Assembly (NCBI GenBank): GCA_026874595.1
Contig: CM049310.1
Coordinates: 32,305,558-32,369,557 of the forward strand
DNA: 64,000 nucleotides
DNA from: Sipunculus nudus
Lineage: Eukaryota; Annelida; Sipuncula; Golfingiida; Sipunculidae
Direction: 5' to 3'
The first letter of the stretch is position 1; each line of letters begins with the position of its first letter. A model generated the notes under the pieces. That model ran no database searches and was not told where the DNA came from. It saw only the letters and a program-made list of their open reading frames with translations. Positions 49,489 to 63,100 of this stretch are shown here, piece by piece. Position numbers and translations under genes: made by a program.

Positions 49489-50607
49489 ATGGCGTGCCTG
49501 AACATGGGGGCCCTACGCTTGGCAGGTAGGACATAATGTCATCTCTTCTGATGTTACAATAAATAATTGCACGAACAAACATAATTATTAGTAAAAGTGC
49601 CAAATCTGGTATATTTGCTTGTAATTTTCGTCACAGCACTCGGTACCAAATTGCACTCGAAGGCCGTATTAATTAACGGGTAGCCTAAATGTAAGCTCAG
49701 CCGGGGTCATAAATGTGTACCGTTATAAATACTTTCTTTTTTTAATTGAAACAACTTATAAACAAATACAAAAACATACAGATAGACATATATGAAAAGA
49801 TACAAATACAAAAACATACAGATAGACATATATGAAAAGATACAAGTATATTCACATGGACGGACATATAGCAAAAACATGTATGTTACTATATCACATA
49901 TTTGATATTTAACTCATAGATCTATATTCAGATGTTAGTTACAGTGTTTAATTGAAAATGATACATATATACATATACATATATATATATCCACATATAC
50001 ATTCATATACATGCATACATACATATCATGTTAACAAGGGTTCTAATTAAATAAACAGGATAAGAAAATAGATTTATTTTTACTCCTTTTTGTTTCTAAA
50101 AGATAATATGAATATTGTCCCATTTTTCCATATGACTCCATATGATTTTATCACGTTTCCTTGCAATATTCCTTTCTATATTATGAACTTGTTCTACATA
50201 TATTTTGAAACTAATGAGAGTTGGCATTGTTTTGTTGCATTTGCAATCGTATATACATTTTTTGTTAACAGAAGTAGCATATCAATCAGGCTATTTTTTG
50301 TTGTGTTGAATATAACAGATTTTACATCAAACATTTCTTCATTTATCCCATTATGTAGAGTTGATAACCAATTTTTTACTTGATAAAAAATATCAAGTTA
50401 TAAATACTTTATAGAAGATAACATAAGTGAGGCCTTTCATTAGCACATTACAGTGGTCAGTAGATCATTAGCTATTGGCGGAATAATATCAATCTATATT
50501 TACATTTCTGATCAATTTTATTATTCATATAATATTCTATTTAAGATATAAGGCTAATCACATGGAATGAAATAAAAGTTTTTTTATCATTTATATATAT
50601 ATATAAA

Positions 50608-50667
<60 letters not shown>

Positions 50668-51076
50668 CAAACACATTTATTTATATAAGAGAGGGGGAAT
50701 GCAAAATGTCAGAATAACCATGAGGAACCCAATATAACCAAAACACACATTTACAATATCAAAAGTCTTATAATATCAATATCATTAGTAAATGTAGATA
50801 CAAGTAGTTAAGTATATGACAGATCTGTGAGGTTTTAATCAACCATCCCTTCCTGGCGAATTATTTTTACATATTAATACAAACAAACTGCTTGATTTTC
50901 AATATAAATAAAGAAACTTCCGCATATGAACAGTGTGTCAGCCTGTGTATAACCACGCTCATTCCGTGCCTGGTAGGCCTAACAACTAGTAGTCTATATA
51001 CAGTGATAAGGAACATGCACATGTACGTACTTGCTCTAGTTAAACATGATATATATAATCTAACACACACACCCTC

Positions 51077-51130
<54 letters not shown>

Positions 51131-54100
51131 AAGTTGGTATTGTATCATATACCAATAAGGGTGGCTTTCCATATACATGCGCAGCAGTACGTATGCGTAA
51201 CGCATGTGTATGAAACTGAGAATCTGACACATTGTACTCTCTATGAATGATTTCCTTACGTGCGCATGCAGTACGTATGAAAATAATGTTATATGTATGC
51301 GGATGAAGCACGTTTCGATCGCTCTGGGTAGCGATTGAAAACGCATACGCATGGTAACCGTAAATTGACGGGGAAATTCTAAACTTTGACGTTAGTGATA
51401 AGCTTTTCCTCTGGCAGATGACTTCTCCACTCATGAATCTATATGCAATAGACCAGATTTTGCTGCCAACCAATACCGCAGACCCCATACATACGCATGT
51501 ATGGAATCACAGGCGTCCGTGTTCTAGCTGCATTATTTAGTGCATACTCATATACGTGTACCGCATATTCGCATACAAGTATGGAATGGTGGCTAGAGAC
51601 GTCACTGCAAAAAGCAGGGACCTTTGGGACACTTAGAGCCAACTCGAACATTCGAAACTGGTTTCGGTTTCGGCCAATTTCAGGAAACCGTGCATTTAAT
51701 AAAAGCGAAACCGAAACTGGTTTTGGCGAAACTGCTGAACAATCTCCGGAACCGTTCACTCAATAATTATACTGCATGGCATGATGATGGCGGTGTGTCA
51801 AAGAACTGTAGTATTAGTCCAGCGGTTAAGCTCCCATATTCGGAGGAATTGTGCAAAAAATGAAAGAAGCATGAAAGTTGGCCAAAGTATTCTATGGTGC
51901 TTATTGATGAATTTTAGATATAGGGCCAAGCTGAAAATAAATTATCTTGGCCAATATCAAAGATGGCGGCCAAGATGGCCGCCAAATTAGAAAATGTCAA
52001 TAACTTGAGTTTAAATGTCCCGAGAAAGCATTGCAAGTACTCTAATATTGTGTTTTTTTGGACTGAAAATTTAAATTTTAGAGGTTCCAACCCTCTCCAG
52101 GTACTCATTAGCCGGTTTTTATCACGAATTTGGTAATATTCCCATTAGTCCAACAGTTCAGCTGCATATTGAGAAGAATTGAAATGAAAACTTGGAAAGA
52201 AGAATGAAACTTGGCATAATAATTTTTCAGACCATACTCTATATGTTCAGATATGGGGCCGAGCGGAATTCACTATATCTTGCTCAAACTCCAAGATGGC
52301 GGCCAAGATAGCCACCGATATATAAAATACCAATATAGTCGGTTATATTTGTCCTGGAATGCATTGCAAGTGCACTGTTTCTATGTTATTAGGATCGAAA
52401 AATTTATTTATAAGGGTTCCATGTCTGTATCATGCATGTGTGAATGAAGTTTGATTTGTTGGTATTGAAATTGTGCTAAAATTACCCCATTTTTACCAGC
52501 ACATCTAATGGTAAAACGTATTTGTTGATTACCCTGCCGAAATTTAATATATTTGTTAATTTTAAGTATTTGAACACTATGTCTCATTAAATGTAATGAA
52601 AATGACAGTCGATTGGTAAAACGCTCTGCTCTCTTGACTGGCGACTGAAGTTTCTGTCCCTGTTGTTGCTATGAGAGTGGATTGTTGTGGTCCATACAGA
52701 GTCGGTTGTTTTCTTCGTGTCCTCTTAATTCCATCCACCACTTCGCCATCCGAGCCGCGGAAAGTGCCTTGTAGTAGTTATTATAACCAGTAGTACAATC
52801 AGTGTAAAAGAAATTTTATTTGTTTATAAGTTGTAGCTCTTTTTCCTTGAGGTGAGGGTGCAGCTTCAAGACTCTTTGCTTGCATGAAGACAGAATCAGT
52901 ACATATTAAGCGGCTCACCACATTATGCTGTATGCTACGCTTTCTTTTAAAGTGATAGATTTAGGCCTGTTGATATCACTTTCATCTGATGAGAATGAAG
53001 TTAATCGTATGATAAAGATGGATTATTGTTAGAAAGAAGTCATAACCTATCGTTAAGACATTAGAGAAAATCTCATGGTTTGTGGTGAGATTTCACCAAT
53101 ATGCCATTGCGACATCGACGGGGTTTGAACCGCGGACCTACACACACGTCCTTAACCACGAGGCAACGTTCTAACCCCGTATATACTATCTTTGTACTTG
53201 GTGATGGTGCATGACAGAATCTGGACACTTGTAGACACTTTCACAGTTTGCCGTTTACCTTCTACATTGATAATCTGGTTTATGATCCTTACCAATAAGC
53301 TAACTTTGCATTTCCAAGTGATGTCTTAAAATACCTCGTTAGCTTACATAATGCACACTTTTAATAAATATAATGATAATTAGAAATATTAAATATTTGC
53401 TTCATTTAATTAAATAATTTATCTTCATATGTACAGAATGCAAGATTCCAGGTCGGAACTTTGCACATAAGATAAAAAGAACCGATAGTAAGTTGGAATT
53501 GTGGGCGTTTTACTAGAAGAAAAATGAAAATATGAAAGAAAATATTCAGGCAAGGTGATAAAATTTGCTGGAAAAATATTACAAAAAAAAGTAATTAACT
53601 GTTCTGTACAGTAATATTATTCAGAAGTAGTCTGTCCTTATTAATATATGTTCATTTGACTAAGCGAATGGTATGAAATACAAGTTTCCCAAGCATTCTG
53701 CATTTGGGCATAAAACTGACATAAAGGGAAAGTACAAAGGTTGCAAGAGCGCAAAAGCTGAAAGCACAGCAAAGTTACAGTCACCAATCAAGTCAATAAA
53801 AACTCAAACCAAACTTTGTACTGCATTTTTAAGGGAATCAAGTTAATGAAGAAAGAATGCATGTCTGGAACCTGAGGGTGCATTATATTTTTCACCTTGT
53901 TTTGTGAATTAGACTTTCTATCTTCCGTCTTGCTGTATCATTTTCTTAGCATCGATCCATGAAAGATCAACTAGCTTGAACCTGGCAGCACCGACTCATA
54001 CATGTGGTGAATATTTCTAACAATATATGCATTTACTACATGAATCTACAAATTTGCATCACAGCAAATGGAAGTGATACTCTACTAACACATGTGTCGG

Positions 54101-57100
54101 TTCTTTCCTACAATCAGGCAGTCTAAAGTCTGCATCGTCACCATATCACAAAATTAGTAATCTTCACGAGTGTTATTTCATGCATTCATCACCATAGTAC
54201 AAGGGCAGCACACAGCAACATGTTACGCACCTCTGATGTGTGTGGATTCTGTTTTCTTGCCAACATACAGTCTGAAAGCCATAACCATGGCAAAAGAAGC
54301 TTAGAATCCATACAGCACACAGGTGTGAGCTTCTACATAAGTGCGTATCTTGTCATGCACGCATGTACTCTAGATTCATTATAAATAAAAGTCTTTCCTT
54401 TTAAACAGACATGGTGTTCAAATACTTTTAACTAGAACATGTAAATTAAATTTCAGCAGAACTTTTTGATTTTTTATTGCACCAATCAAGATTAACATGA
54501 ATGTTAAGTTGATGGTAAAATTAAATATCATGTTTGTAGATTTTCGAAAACCCTGTCTATTCTTCACTGATATATGAAGCTCCCACTGATACCAAACAGG
54601 ATACCTAAGTTTCTTTCATCCCTTACTTCGGCAAAGCAGTTAATACATTCTTAATGCATGCAAATAAAGGAATTTCAAACAGAGGAAGTCAGATATCAAA
54701 TATTAATATAATAAAACCTACCCCAGCCAATGACACTTTCATTTAAAAGTGTATTCAGCAAATCTTATCAAGTTTACCGTTGGGTGTACTGATGAAAAAG
54801 GGAATCTTAGTACAATTTCAGTAGGTACACACCAGGCGGAATCTATACAGCTGACAGGTGTGAGCTTCTTACATAGGTCTGTATCCTGCCACGCACGCAT
54901 CCACTCTGATATAAAAGTTATAAGCAGGATAAACTTTATATTATATGGATTGTCTAATTTATTTTATTATAATATATAATTAATATGGATTGTACAGTTA
55001 GTTGTAATTACTATTACAAGCCACTCTCCATGGCTCGGATGGTGGCGTTCGGTGGTATATATACAGGGGTGATGGAAAGCGAAGGACAAGGAAGAATTCA
55101 CCCACCTTGGATGGGCTATTATAACCCAATAGGAATAGGAACGATGTTGTTTAAAATTTGGGCGCCAGCGGAGATAGCCGAGCGTTTTACCACTCAATTG
55201 TCCATTCCATTACATTGAAACAGACATTGGGCTCAAATACGTAAAATTAATATATATGTTAAATGTCAGCACAGTTGGATTTATGCATTTGATATTTCCC
55301 AATTGCCCTAACAAACGTTTACATGAATGCTGGTCGTAAAACCTAAGTACATGTATGTAGGTTTCAATATTCTAATGGTAAGATTTTACGGACATATCAA
55401 GTTCAATCCTAATTTCATTGCAGATTTCGACAGATAAGTTTTTTGCACCCTTCACCTCTTCAATGGAAATTTTATTTGTTAGCATGCAAATAAGGGGAAG
55501 TGAAAGGAAGAAAGGAAGAAACATTGCAATAAAAATTGTTCTACTATTAAAGTATCCGAATTAATGACAAAGCAGATAAACCTAAGCCAGCAAATAACAC
55601 TCTCATTTGACTACGATCACAATGTATGCGACTACTGTGCAGAACTCGACAAATAATGTTTGCTATCCATTGTGGTAGTAAACCAGGGAAAATGTAGGAA
55701 AATTTCAATATTAACAAAACCAGGATTCATTTACGGAGTCATTTTACAGACTTTTAACCCTTATAAATGAATTTATCGACCCCAAAAACGTAGAAACTGT
55801 GCACTTAGAAAGCATTCTAGGACAAATATAACCGAATGTATTGATATTTGATAATCCGGCGGCCATCTTGGCCGCCATCTTGGATTTTGACCAAGATCGG
55901 ATGAATTCCGCTTGGCGCTATATCTGAAAATGTTAAGTATAGTCTGCCGAACTATTATGCAAAGTTTCATGCTTCTTTCACTTTTTGCACAATTCTTCTC
56001 TTAACAGCTGGACTAATATAAAGTGTTTTGAATTCAATATTCCTTACATTAGCCTTGCATATATAGCTAACGGTGAGACGCACTCACCCAAACGTTTGAC
56101 ACATTGATAAGTTATAGGACACAGAGGAAGTCTATTTTCATCATAATTGGAACATTAATTTGCAAGTCACAATAAATAATGCTCCAACTTGGTCTCAACC
56201 TGCCCTGGCAGGGATCTCTAACTTTTTTCAATATTTTTCTCATTAATTAATTCATTTATGTCAAATAATTTACGATGTTATAATAATTTATCTATTTAAA
56301 ATGAAACCGTCCACTTATAAATACAAGTCGAAACCATACAGAACCGCTTCACCCGGAACCGAAACCAGTTTCGAATTTTTGAGTGTACATCTCGCGAATC
56401 TACTTCGCCGAGACCAGCCCGCACATACACACATACTTCAGCTAACCTTCCTGTACTTTTCGATTTCTTATCACCTATTTTATAATAATTTCCATACTTG
56501 TTCAGATTGTCCCTGAATGATAAAAAGGACAGATCTTAAACTAAGAATTCTTTAAGTTTCTTATCTAACACGTTAAAAAGGTATAACAAAATGTTGATCA
56601 TCACATCTAAAACAAAATTATCACTGAAATAATAAATCTTGTTAATCATGCACTGTTACGCATTTCGATGCGTACGCCATATAAATATATTACACTTGCA
56701 TGATAAACCTAAATTTAATCTGTTTGGAGAAACCCAAACAATAAAACATCCGTACCTGACCAAAATAATTACGAGATTGAATATTCTGCAGGTAAACAGA
56801 ATAAATACTTATTTTGGTTAAAGATACAGTCCACTCTTTCATTCAACAAAAAAAATGTCAATAAGAAAAATCACACAAGAAATTGCATGCTCACGGTCAC
56901 TTGCCAAAGTACAGATAATGACAGCTTTCATGTTTGTCCTGAATGGTTGGTACGCTATAATATAACCTTTTATTTTCACTTTCTCGTTTACTCGGTAATT
57001 TATACTGAATGATAAATCGAACGAATGAATGAATCATATTATATTCAGAAATATAAGGCCTAAAGCTCATCGATCCATAAGTGCATATATCATACAGTGA

Positions 57101-60100
57101 GTTAAATAACAGAATATACAACAATATAACAAATGTAAAGGAAAAATTAACATAAGGCCTCTACTCTGTTCTTTGCTCCAACCTGTGTCTCCCTCTTTTA
57201 TACGGATAATTTTCGCAGAAGTTTATACTTTTGATTTCAGAGAAAGCTGCACATGGAAGTGATAACCCAATAAGGCAATAAATTTAGTTTATGTTTCACA
57301 ACTTTTTGGACTCTTTCCAAACACCTGACAGATCAGATTTGTCCATTTATGAGTAGCCATATTTTTGACCATATGGTCATATTTTTAGAGTGTTTGCATT
57401 ACATCATCCAGTCAGCAGCTGTTAACTGAGGGTGTTTTTAACATGAGATCAATGACATTGTCTGATATAGATGGGGCTGATGATATGTTGTTAAATGTAG
57501 ATTGAGTTATCATATTTTAATATAATTCATGGACTTCTCCTCCTTAAAAATTGTGGTATGAAGGTGTTTAATTCCGTTGTTGAATATAAGGTCCAATAAT
57601 ATTCTACCTAAAAATAAATATCATAAAAAAAGGTGAATAAACAAATGAAATTTTATGATATATACATGCAATTTATGTCAACAAAAGAAAATCATCATGA
57701 CTAGGTCATTACAGCCATATACAAATACACACACTTGCATGTACATACATAGATACATACATATAAACATATATATATATATAGTTGTCATGTGAATGGG
57801 TTTTTGCTGCACGACAATCGCTTGTCGCACGGTCCAGCTGATTATCGTAGCTTGACACGCGACAAAAGCCAGCGAAAAAAATGAGCGACCTTGCTGTTTA
57901 CTTTTACCGATTATCGCTTGTTTTGGAAATGGTGACCGTGTTCGAACGATACGGAGGAAAAAGAAGTTCTGATAGCTTCTGCATATTTATTACTATGCAA
58001 ACGAACGAGAGAGCGAGAGAGAGAGAGAGAGAGAGCACCATCTGGATAGGGCCCTGGTTGATGATGGGAGATAAGCATTCTCAAGGCGTTTGATCAAATG
58101 TATGTAGTGCCTTAGAACTGAACAGCTTTTCCTGAGTATTTGATTTTTTTCATACTGGCTACATAGTGGACATCCTAGTACACGCGAGTGAGAACGCTCA
58201 GAGAAGTGCTAGCTAGATTGGAGCGATCCAACTTTGCGGCTTTACCAGCGTAGACATTCGTAGGTTATCGCAATCTAGAATTTTTGAGCCACCTTGTAGG
58301 CACCGGAAACTTAGCTACCAACCCGTCGCTGCTTAAGAAACACCACAGGGCGCAGAAAGTCCAAAAACCAAGAAAGCCTTGCGAGCCTTCCTAGTTCTTA
58401 CCGGTAATTATCGGAAGTTCGTACCGAACTATGCCGAGATAGCAGTTCCGCTAACGGACCTTACAAGGAAAGGGCAGCCTAACCAATTGGATTGGAATGA
58501 GGTCCATGAGAATGCGTATAGCAACACTTAAGGCTAAGCTAACGGAGTTTTGTTTGTGAGGTACAGTGGGTAGAGTAAATGACATTTTGTACAATATGAA
58601 AAAAATTATGGTAATTTACCTTTAATACAGTTATACTATAAGCTCTGTGTTCAGAGATTTTCTGCGTTTTTATAAATTTGTGTCAGTACAAATCGTATAC
58701 ATTCACAAATATTACATATACATTATCACTATATTGGCACTGAATTTAAATTACATGTAATGTAAATGTATTGCAGTTTAACCATATGCTGTTTAATAAC
58801 TTTGGATGTTCTAGCTTATACGGTGAAAAGTATGATTACTGGTACTCTGATATTGCAAAAAATATTTTAAGCTTAATTTACAGAATAAACTTCATGTAAG
58901 ACAAGGTAACAGCACATATATACCGTTACTGACCTGAAAGAACACATAATTCAATTATATATAATGTGTTTTAAATGGTAAATTTAAAATGAAGCTTCCC
59001 GGTATTAAAAATAGAAGCTAAAAGCCCCAGAGTGATATATATAATGTGTGAACAAAACCATATTGGTATACACATGGTTAACATGCTCATGTATTCTTGA
59101 CACATTGTTCGGTTTGCATGGTATAGTAGGCCTAATCGGTCTCCTTTTTATAGATAATTTTTTAATAGACCTCTTTGTTTTTATCTTCTGACCCGCATTC
59201 TGTGTATCGTTTATACAGCAGCCTAAGGTCCGGGATACTGTTAATTTTATCGGTACTTTAGGGGAACAAATACTGCTTTTTATGAGATATTTTGATAAAT
59301 ATACACAAGCCTGTCAAATAACTCTTATTTTAAAGTGTCACTCTTTTTTAGGATTTACTAAAAATTACGGCAATTGCTCTTTTTTCCCTCTTTTTTGGAT
59401 TTAGATCATGAATAAGTCATAAAATTCTGATCTTATGGGAATGTAGGAAGTACTAGGCAAAAAAAGTATGCTTCTCAGGCAATTTTTTTATAGAAATCAG
59501 TGCGAATGGGTGATTTTTTGTTTGTGCCCTTTTTTGTATGTTTTGATAAAAAAAAGTCATATAACCAGAGACGCGCATGATAATAACAGAATTGTTTTTC
59601 TAAACATGTAAAAGCACTATACATAACAAAGGAAATCTTTTCAACATTTTATTATTTTATATTCTTGAAAGATGATAAATCAAAATAAAATAGTTTGATG
59701 CAGGGGGGGGGGGTTAAAATTGACGCAGGCGATGCCTGACAACCATACCTTTTTTTGGCTCTAGGAACCATGTTCATGTCATAGATCAGACGCTATTTAA
59801 AAAGGGGATACTGGGTCTTTGGATGCTACGGTTTCACCAATACCAACAATCACTATTTAAATATGAAAATGTCTCCCTTCACAGTTTTGTATCTATTCTT
59901 TTGTCATGTGATCGATCAAACTTTCGACATTTAGATTATTATAGTAAGAAATTTCTAAATCTAACCGTCAATCAATACTAAATTTCCTCCTTTAATGGTT
60001 TCTCAACGAAGATGATGCAGCACAGGTGACAGACAATTCTGATTGATAAAAAGAGAGTGACAATATGTATTCATTGGAAAAAAAATAAAATATGTAAGAT

Positions 60101-63100
60101 ATGCACGTTGTATTTCATTTCAGTTTACGTCAGTCTGCTGGTGGTATGTGTCAGTGTAGCAAGTTCTTCAGCTCATTCACTTAGCCCGGCATCTCAAGCC
60201 TCGTTAACTCTGGAAAATGGAGGTAAAACCAATGGCACAATGGTAGATGCTGGCCCAGGTATGGTGACAAACTCCAAGAGAACCACGGCTAGGCCTGTCA
60301 CCACAAAGGCGACCACGGCTAGGCATGTCACCACAAAGAGGACCACGGCTAGGCCTGTCACCACCAAGAGGACCACGATGAGGCATGCTACCACCAAGAG
60401 GACCACGGCTGGGCCTGTCACCACCAAAAAGACCACGGTTAATCCTGTCAACAAAAAGACCACGGTTAAGCCTGTCACCAAAAAGACCACGGTTAAGCCT
60501 GTCACCAAAAAGACCACGGTTAAGCCTGTCACCAAAAAGACCACGGTTAAGCCTGTCACCAAAAAGACCACGGTTAAGCCTGTCACCAAAAAGACCACGG
60601 TTAAGCCTATCACCACAAAGACCACGGTTACGGTTAAGCCTGTCACCAAAAAGACCACGGTTAAGCCTGTCACCAAAAAGACCACGGTTAAGCCTATCAC
60701 CAAAAAGACCACGGTTAAGCCTGTCACCAAAAAGACCACGGTTAAGCCTTTTACCACCCTGAAGCCAGGAACAGTTCCAAGTAAGTACTGGATATTATTC
60801 AAACAATGTTTAGGGGCTTATATAGTCATGCAGGTTTTACGGAAGAGGTAATTAAATATAGCATGCAGTGGGCGCCATTTGTGGGATTTGCGCCACAACT
60901 TAATGAACATTATTTTAAAAGTGATTAAAGTAGCACCAGGGATTGCTAAAGAAATATAACTCAGTCATAACCTTATGGGTATACATGGTTCAATAGGAGT
61001 TTTTCAGTTTTCTTTCGGATGCCTGATGCCAATTTAAGAAATGACCGTCGAAGAATCATGTCCTTTTGCCTTAAACTTGCAGGCCTGAAGAATAAAGTGC
61101 TAAAATGGTTTAATAACACCAAATTGTCCATGTTTGAAAATAACTTCAGCATTGTATTTCCACACTATAATAGATATAAAGCGTCTGGTATTATAAAACC
61201 TGTTTTCTACAAAATTTAATTATTAAAGGGGCCAAATCAGCTATAAACCATGTTGAATTGACACGCAAAAATGTGTGTTCTCTTTGAAATAAATTGGTAC
61301 CGGACAAAATATTGCCCTGAAACCGTAGGTTTACACTTGTAACACGAGTGTTAAAAACAGTGAACCGGGCGCATCATAGAGGCATCAACATAAATTCAGC
61401 GGGTGGGACTATGTGTATGGCCCAGGCACAACACCTATGAATCAGGAGATGCCCTGACTGTCTTGGCAAAATAAAAATTTAATACATGTTCCCGCAAGCT
61501 AAACATCGCGCCTTGCGGTTTCTCTGGGACCGGATACACGGTCTTACTGAGGTGTGTTATTTCATATTTCAGCTGAAGCCCCATGGACCTATCGTACAGA
61601 TCTGTTGCGGCAGGTTCTACATTGAATTCACTTTTGACTCATGGATCGTAATGTCCATTCAGCAGAGATATATCAGAGGACATGAATGTCCATGCATATG
61701 TCTGGACTAGTTAAAAAAAGTCCCTGTATGGGATCTGTCGCGCATGCGCAAAATTGGACCACCGGCCAAACGGCCATGTTATGATAAACAGAGACACATA
61801 GACTGTGTTTACTCACAACGCAGGACCATTACAGTGTGTTAAACAGCCATATGGAAGGTACTGATACCGTGTGCTGTAATGGTTTTGCTGGAAAAATTTT
61901 ATATAAAGCAAAACTGAACTGATAGTGTGAAAGAAAATCAGTATAACGTTCCTGATAATGTTCCTTTTGTCTTATCCACCTGGATACGCCCTGGCTGGTT
62001 CCTGTGGGCGAAACAGTGCGCGGGGCGGGGCGACGCGTGATTGTCTTGTTTCCCTGGGAACATCAATAAATTGCTTGCATGATTACTTTAATTAAGTGTA
62101 CTGTCATACAGGAAAGTTAAATCTGCAGAAATATGATTCTATGAGTAGTTTGGTGCTTACAAGATAATATAATACGATAAACCATAAAAGGAAATGGCGC
62201 TGCTAGTCACTAGTGGTATCTATTGTTCTGGCAATGATTATATTATACCCAGTGATATCAGTTATCTATAAATTGGCAAATACCGGAGTTTTAAGAAACC
62301 CAAACAATTTTCCATACTTCCTTCTTACATAGATATCACGTGTTGCCAATGGTTATATATATATATATCAGTCACATGGTTCATTCTTTTCTTTAATCAC
62401 CTGCAGGTGTGTAACTCCACATGCACTTGTGGTATAAGCTATTTATCAAGGAAGTTAGTTAATCAACATGTCTACATGGTGGAAGATGACCACGTGATTT
62501 GGCAGGACCGTAGGCCCACTTTCTCTTTACGAAAATAGGTCTGGTATCACAATGACTGTCTCGCTGCCAGCAGTTGATAAAATCTGACATATTCTTACCA
62601 CTGTTTTTTTTTTACCACTGAAGTAAAACGGATATATTCCTGTAACATTTTTTCAGATATAAAGAATTGACAAAGTACGTGAATTATATAGTATAAGATA
62701 GTTTCGTATTGGCATAAAAGTTTACTTTTGTCGCAGCATAAGATAAATTAACATGTGCACAATTGTATGTAAATTAAAAAGACAAAAGTAAAATGCCTTT
62801 TTGATTTTTAGATCTTGTATCAGCATAGCGATTGAAAAAAAAATACAGGATCTAAAAATCGATTCGGTATTAATAGTATAATCTCGATATTCTCCCTGTT
62901 TTACCGGAAACTGGAGAAAGTGTCCTCAAAATTAAAAAAAAGAACACGTATGAACATTTATATTCTTTAATGTCCCAATTCCTGACTCGGGGGGGGGGGG
63001 GGGGGGGGGGGGTGAGGGATAGAGGGGAGATATGCAACATGATTTGACCTTTTTGGGGTTTTGAATCTGTGTCGTGGCACATTTGCCTATTCTTATATTA

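Larger units (their letters stand above)
49526..60123 (+). other. Intron 1 of gene 3 (10.6 kb)
   Basis: Bounded by gtagga and ttcatttcag. Besides the listed repeats, the stretches 49530-50580, 53180-54300, 56400-58150 and 58560-59455 show no exon, RNA gene or recognised element. Confidence 0.5.

Noticed and set aside
50867-51488. 161- and 137-codon minus-strand frames with a His/Thr run
   Set aside because: The run is a TG microsatellite read in antisense, and the rest is a diverged repeat with CpG words.
57881-58093. 70-codon plus-strand ATG frame near the gypsy fragment
   Set aside because: Its end is a GA microsatellite, and there is no domain or splice partner. It does not match the 37-nt exon pattern.
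60194-60802. 202-codon Val/Leu-rich frame on the minus strand
   Set aside because: Antisense reading of the gene 3 minisatellite. Repeat units that are a multiple of three keep all frames open.
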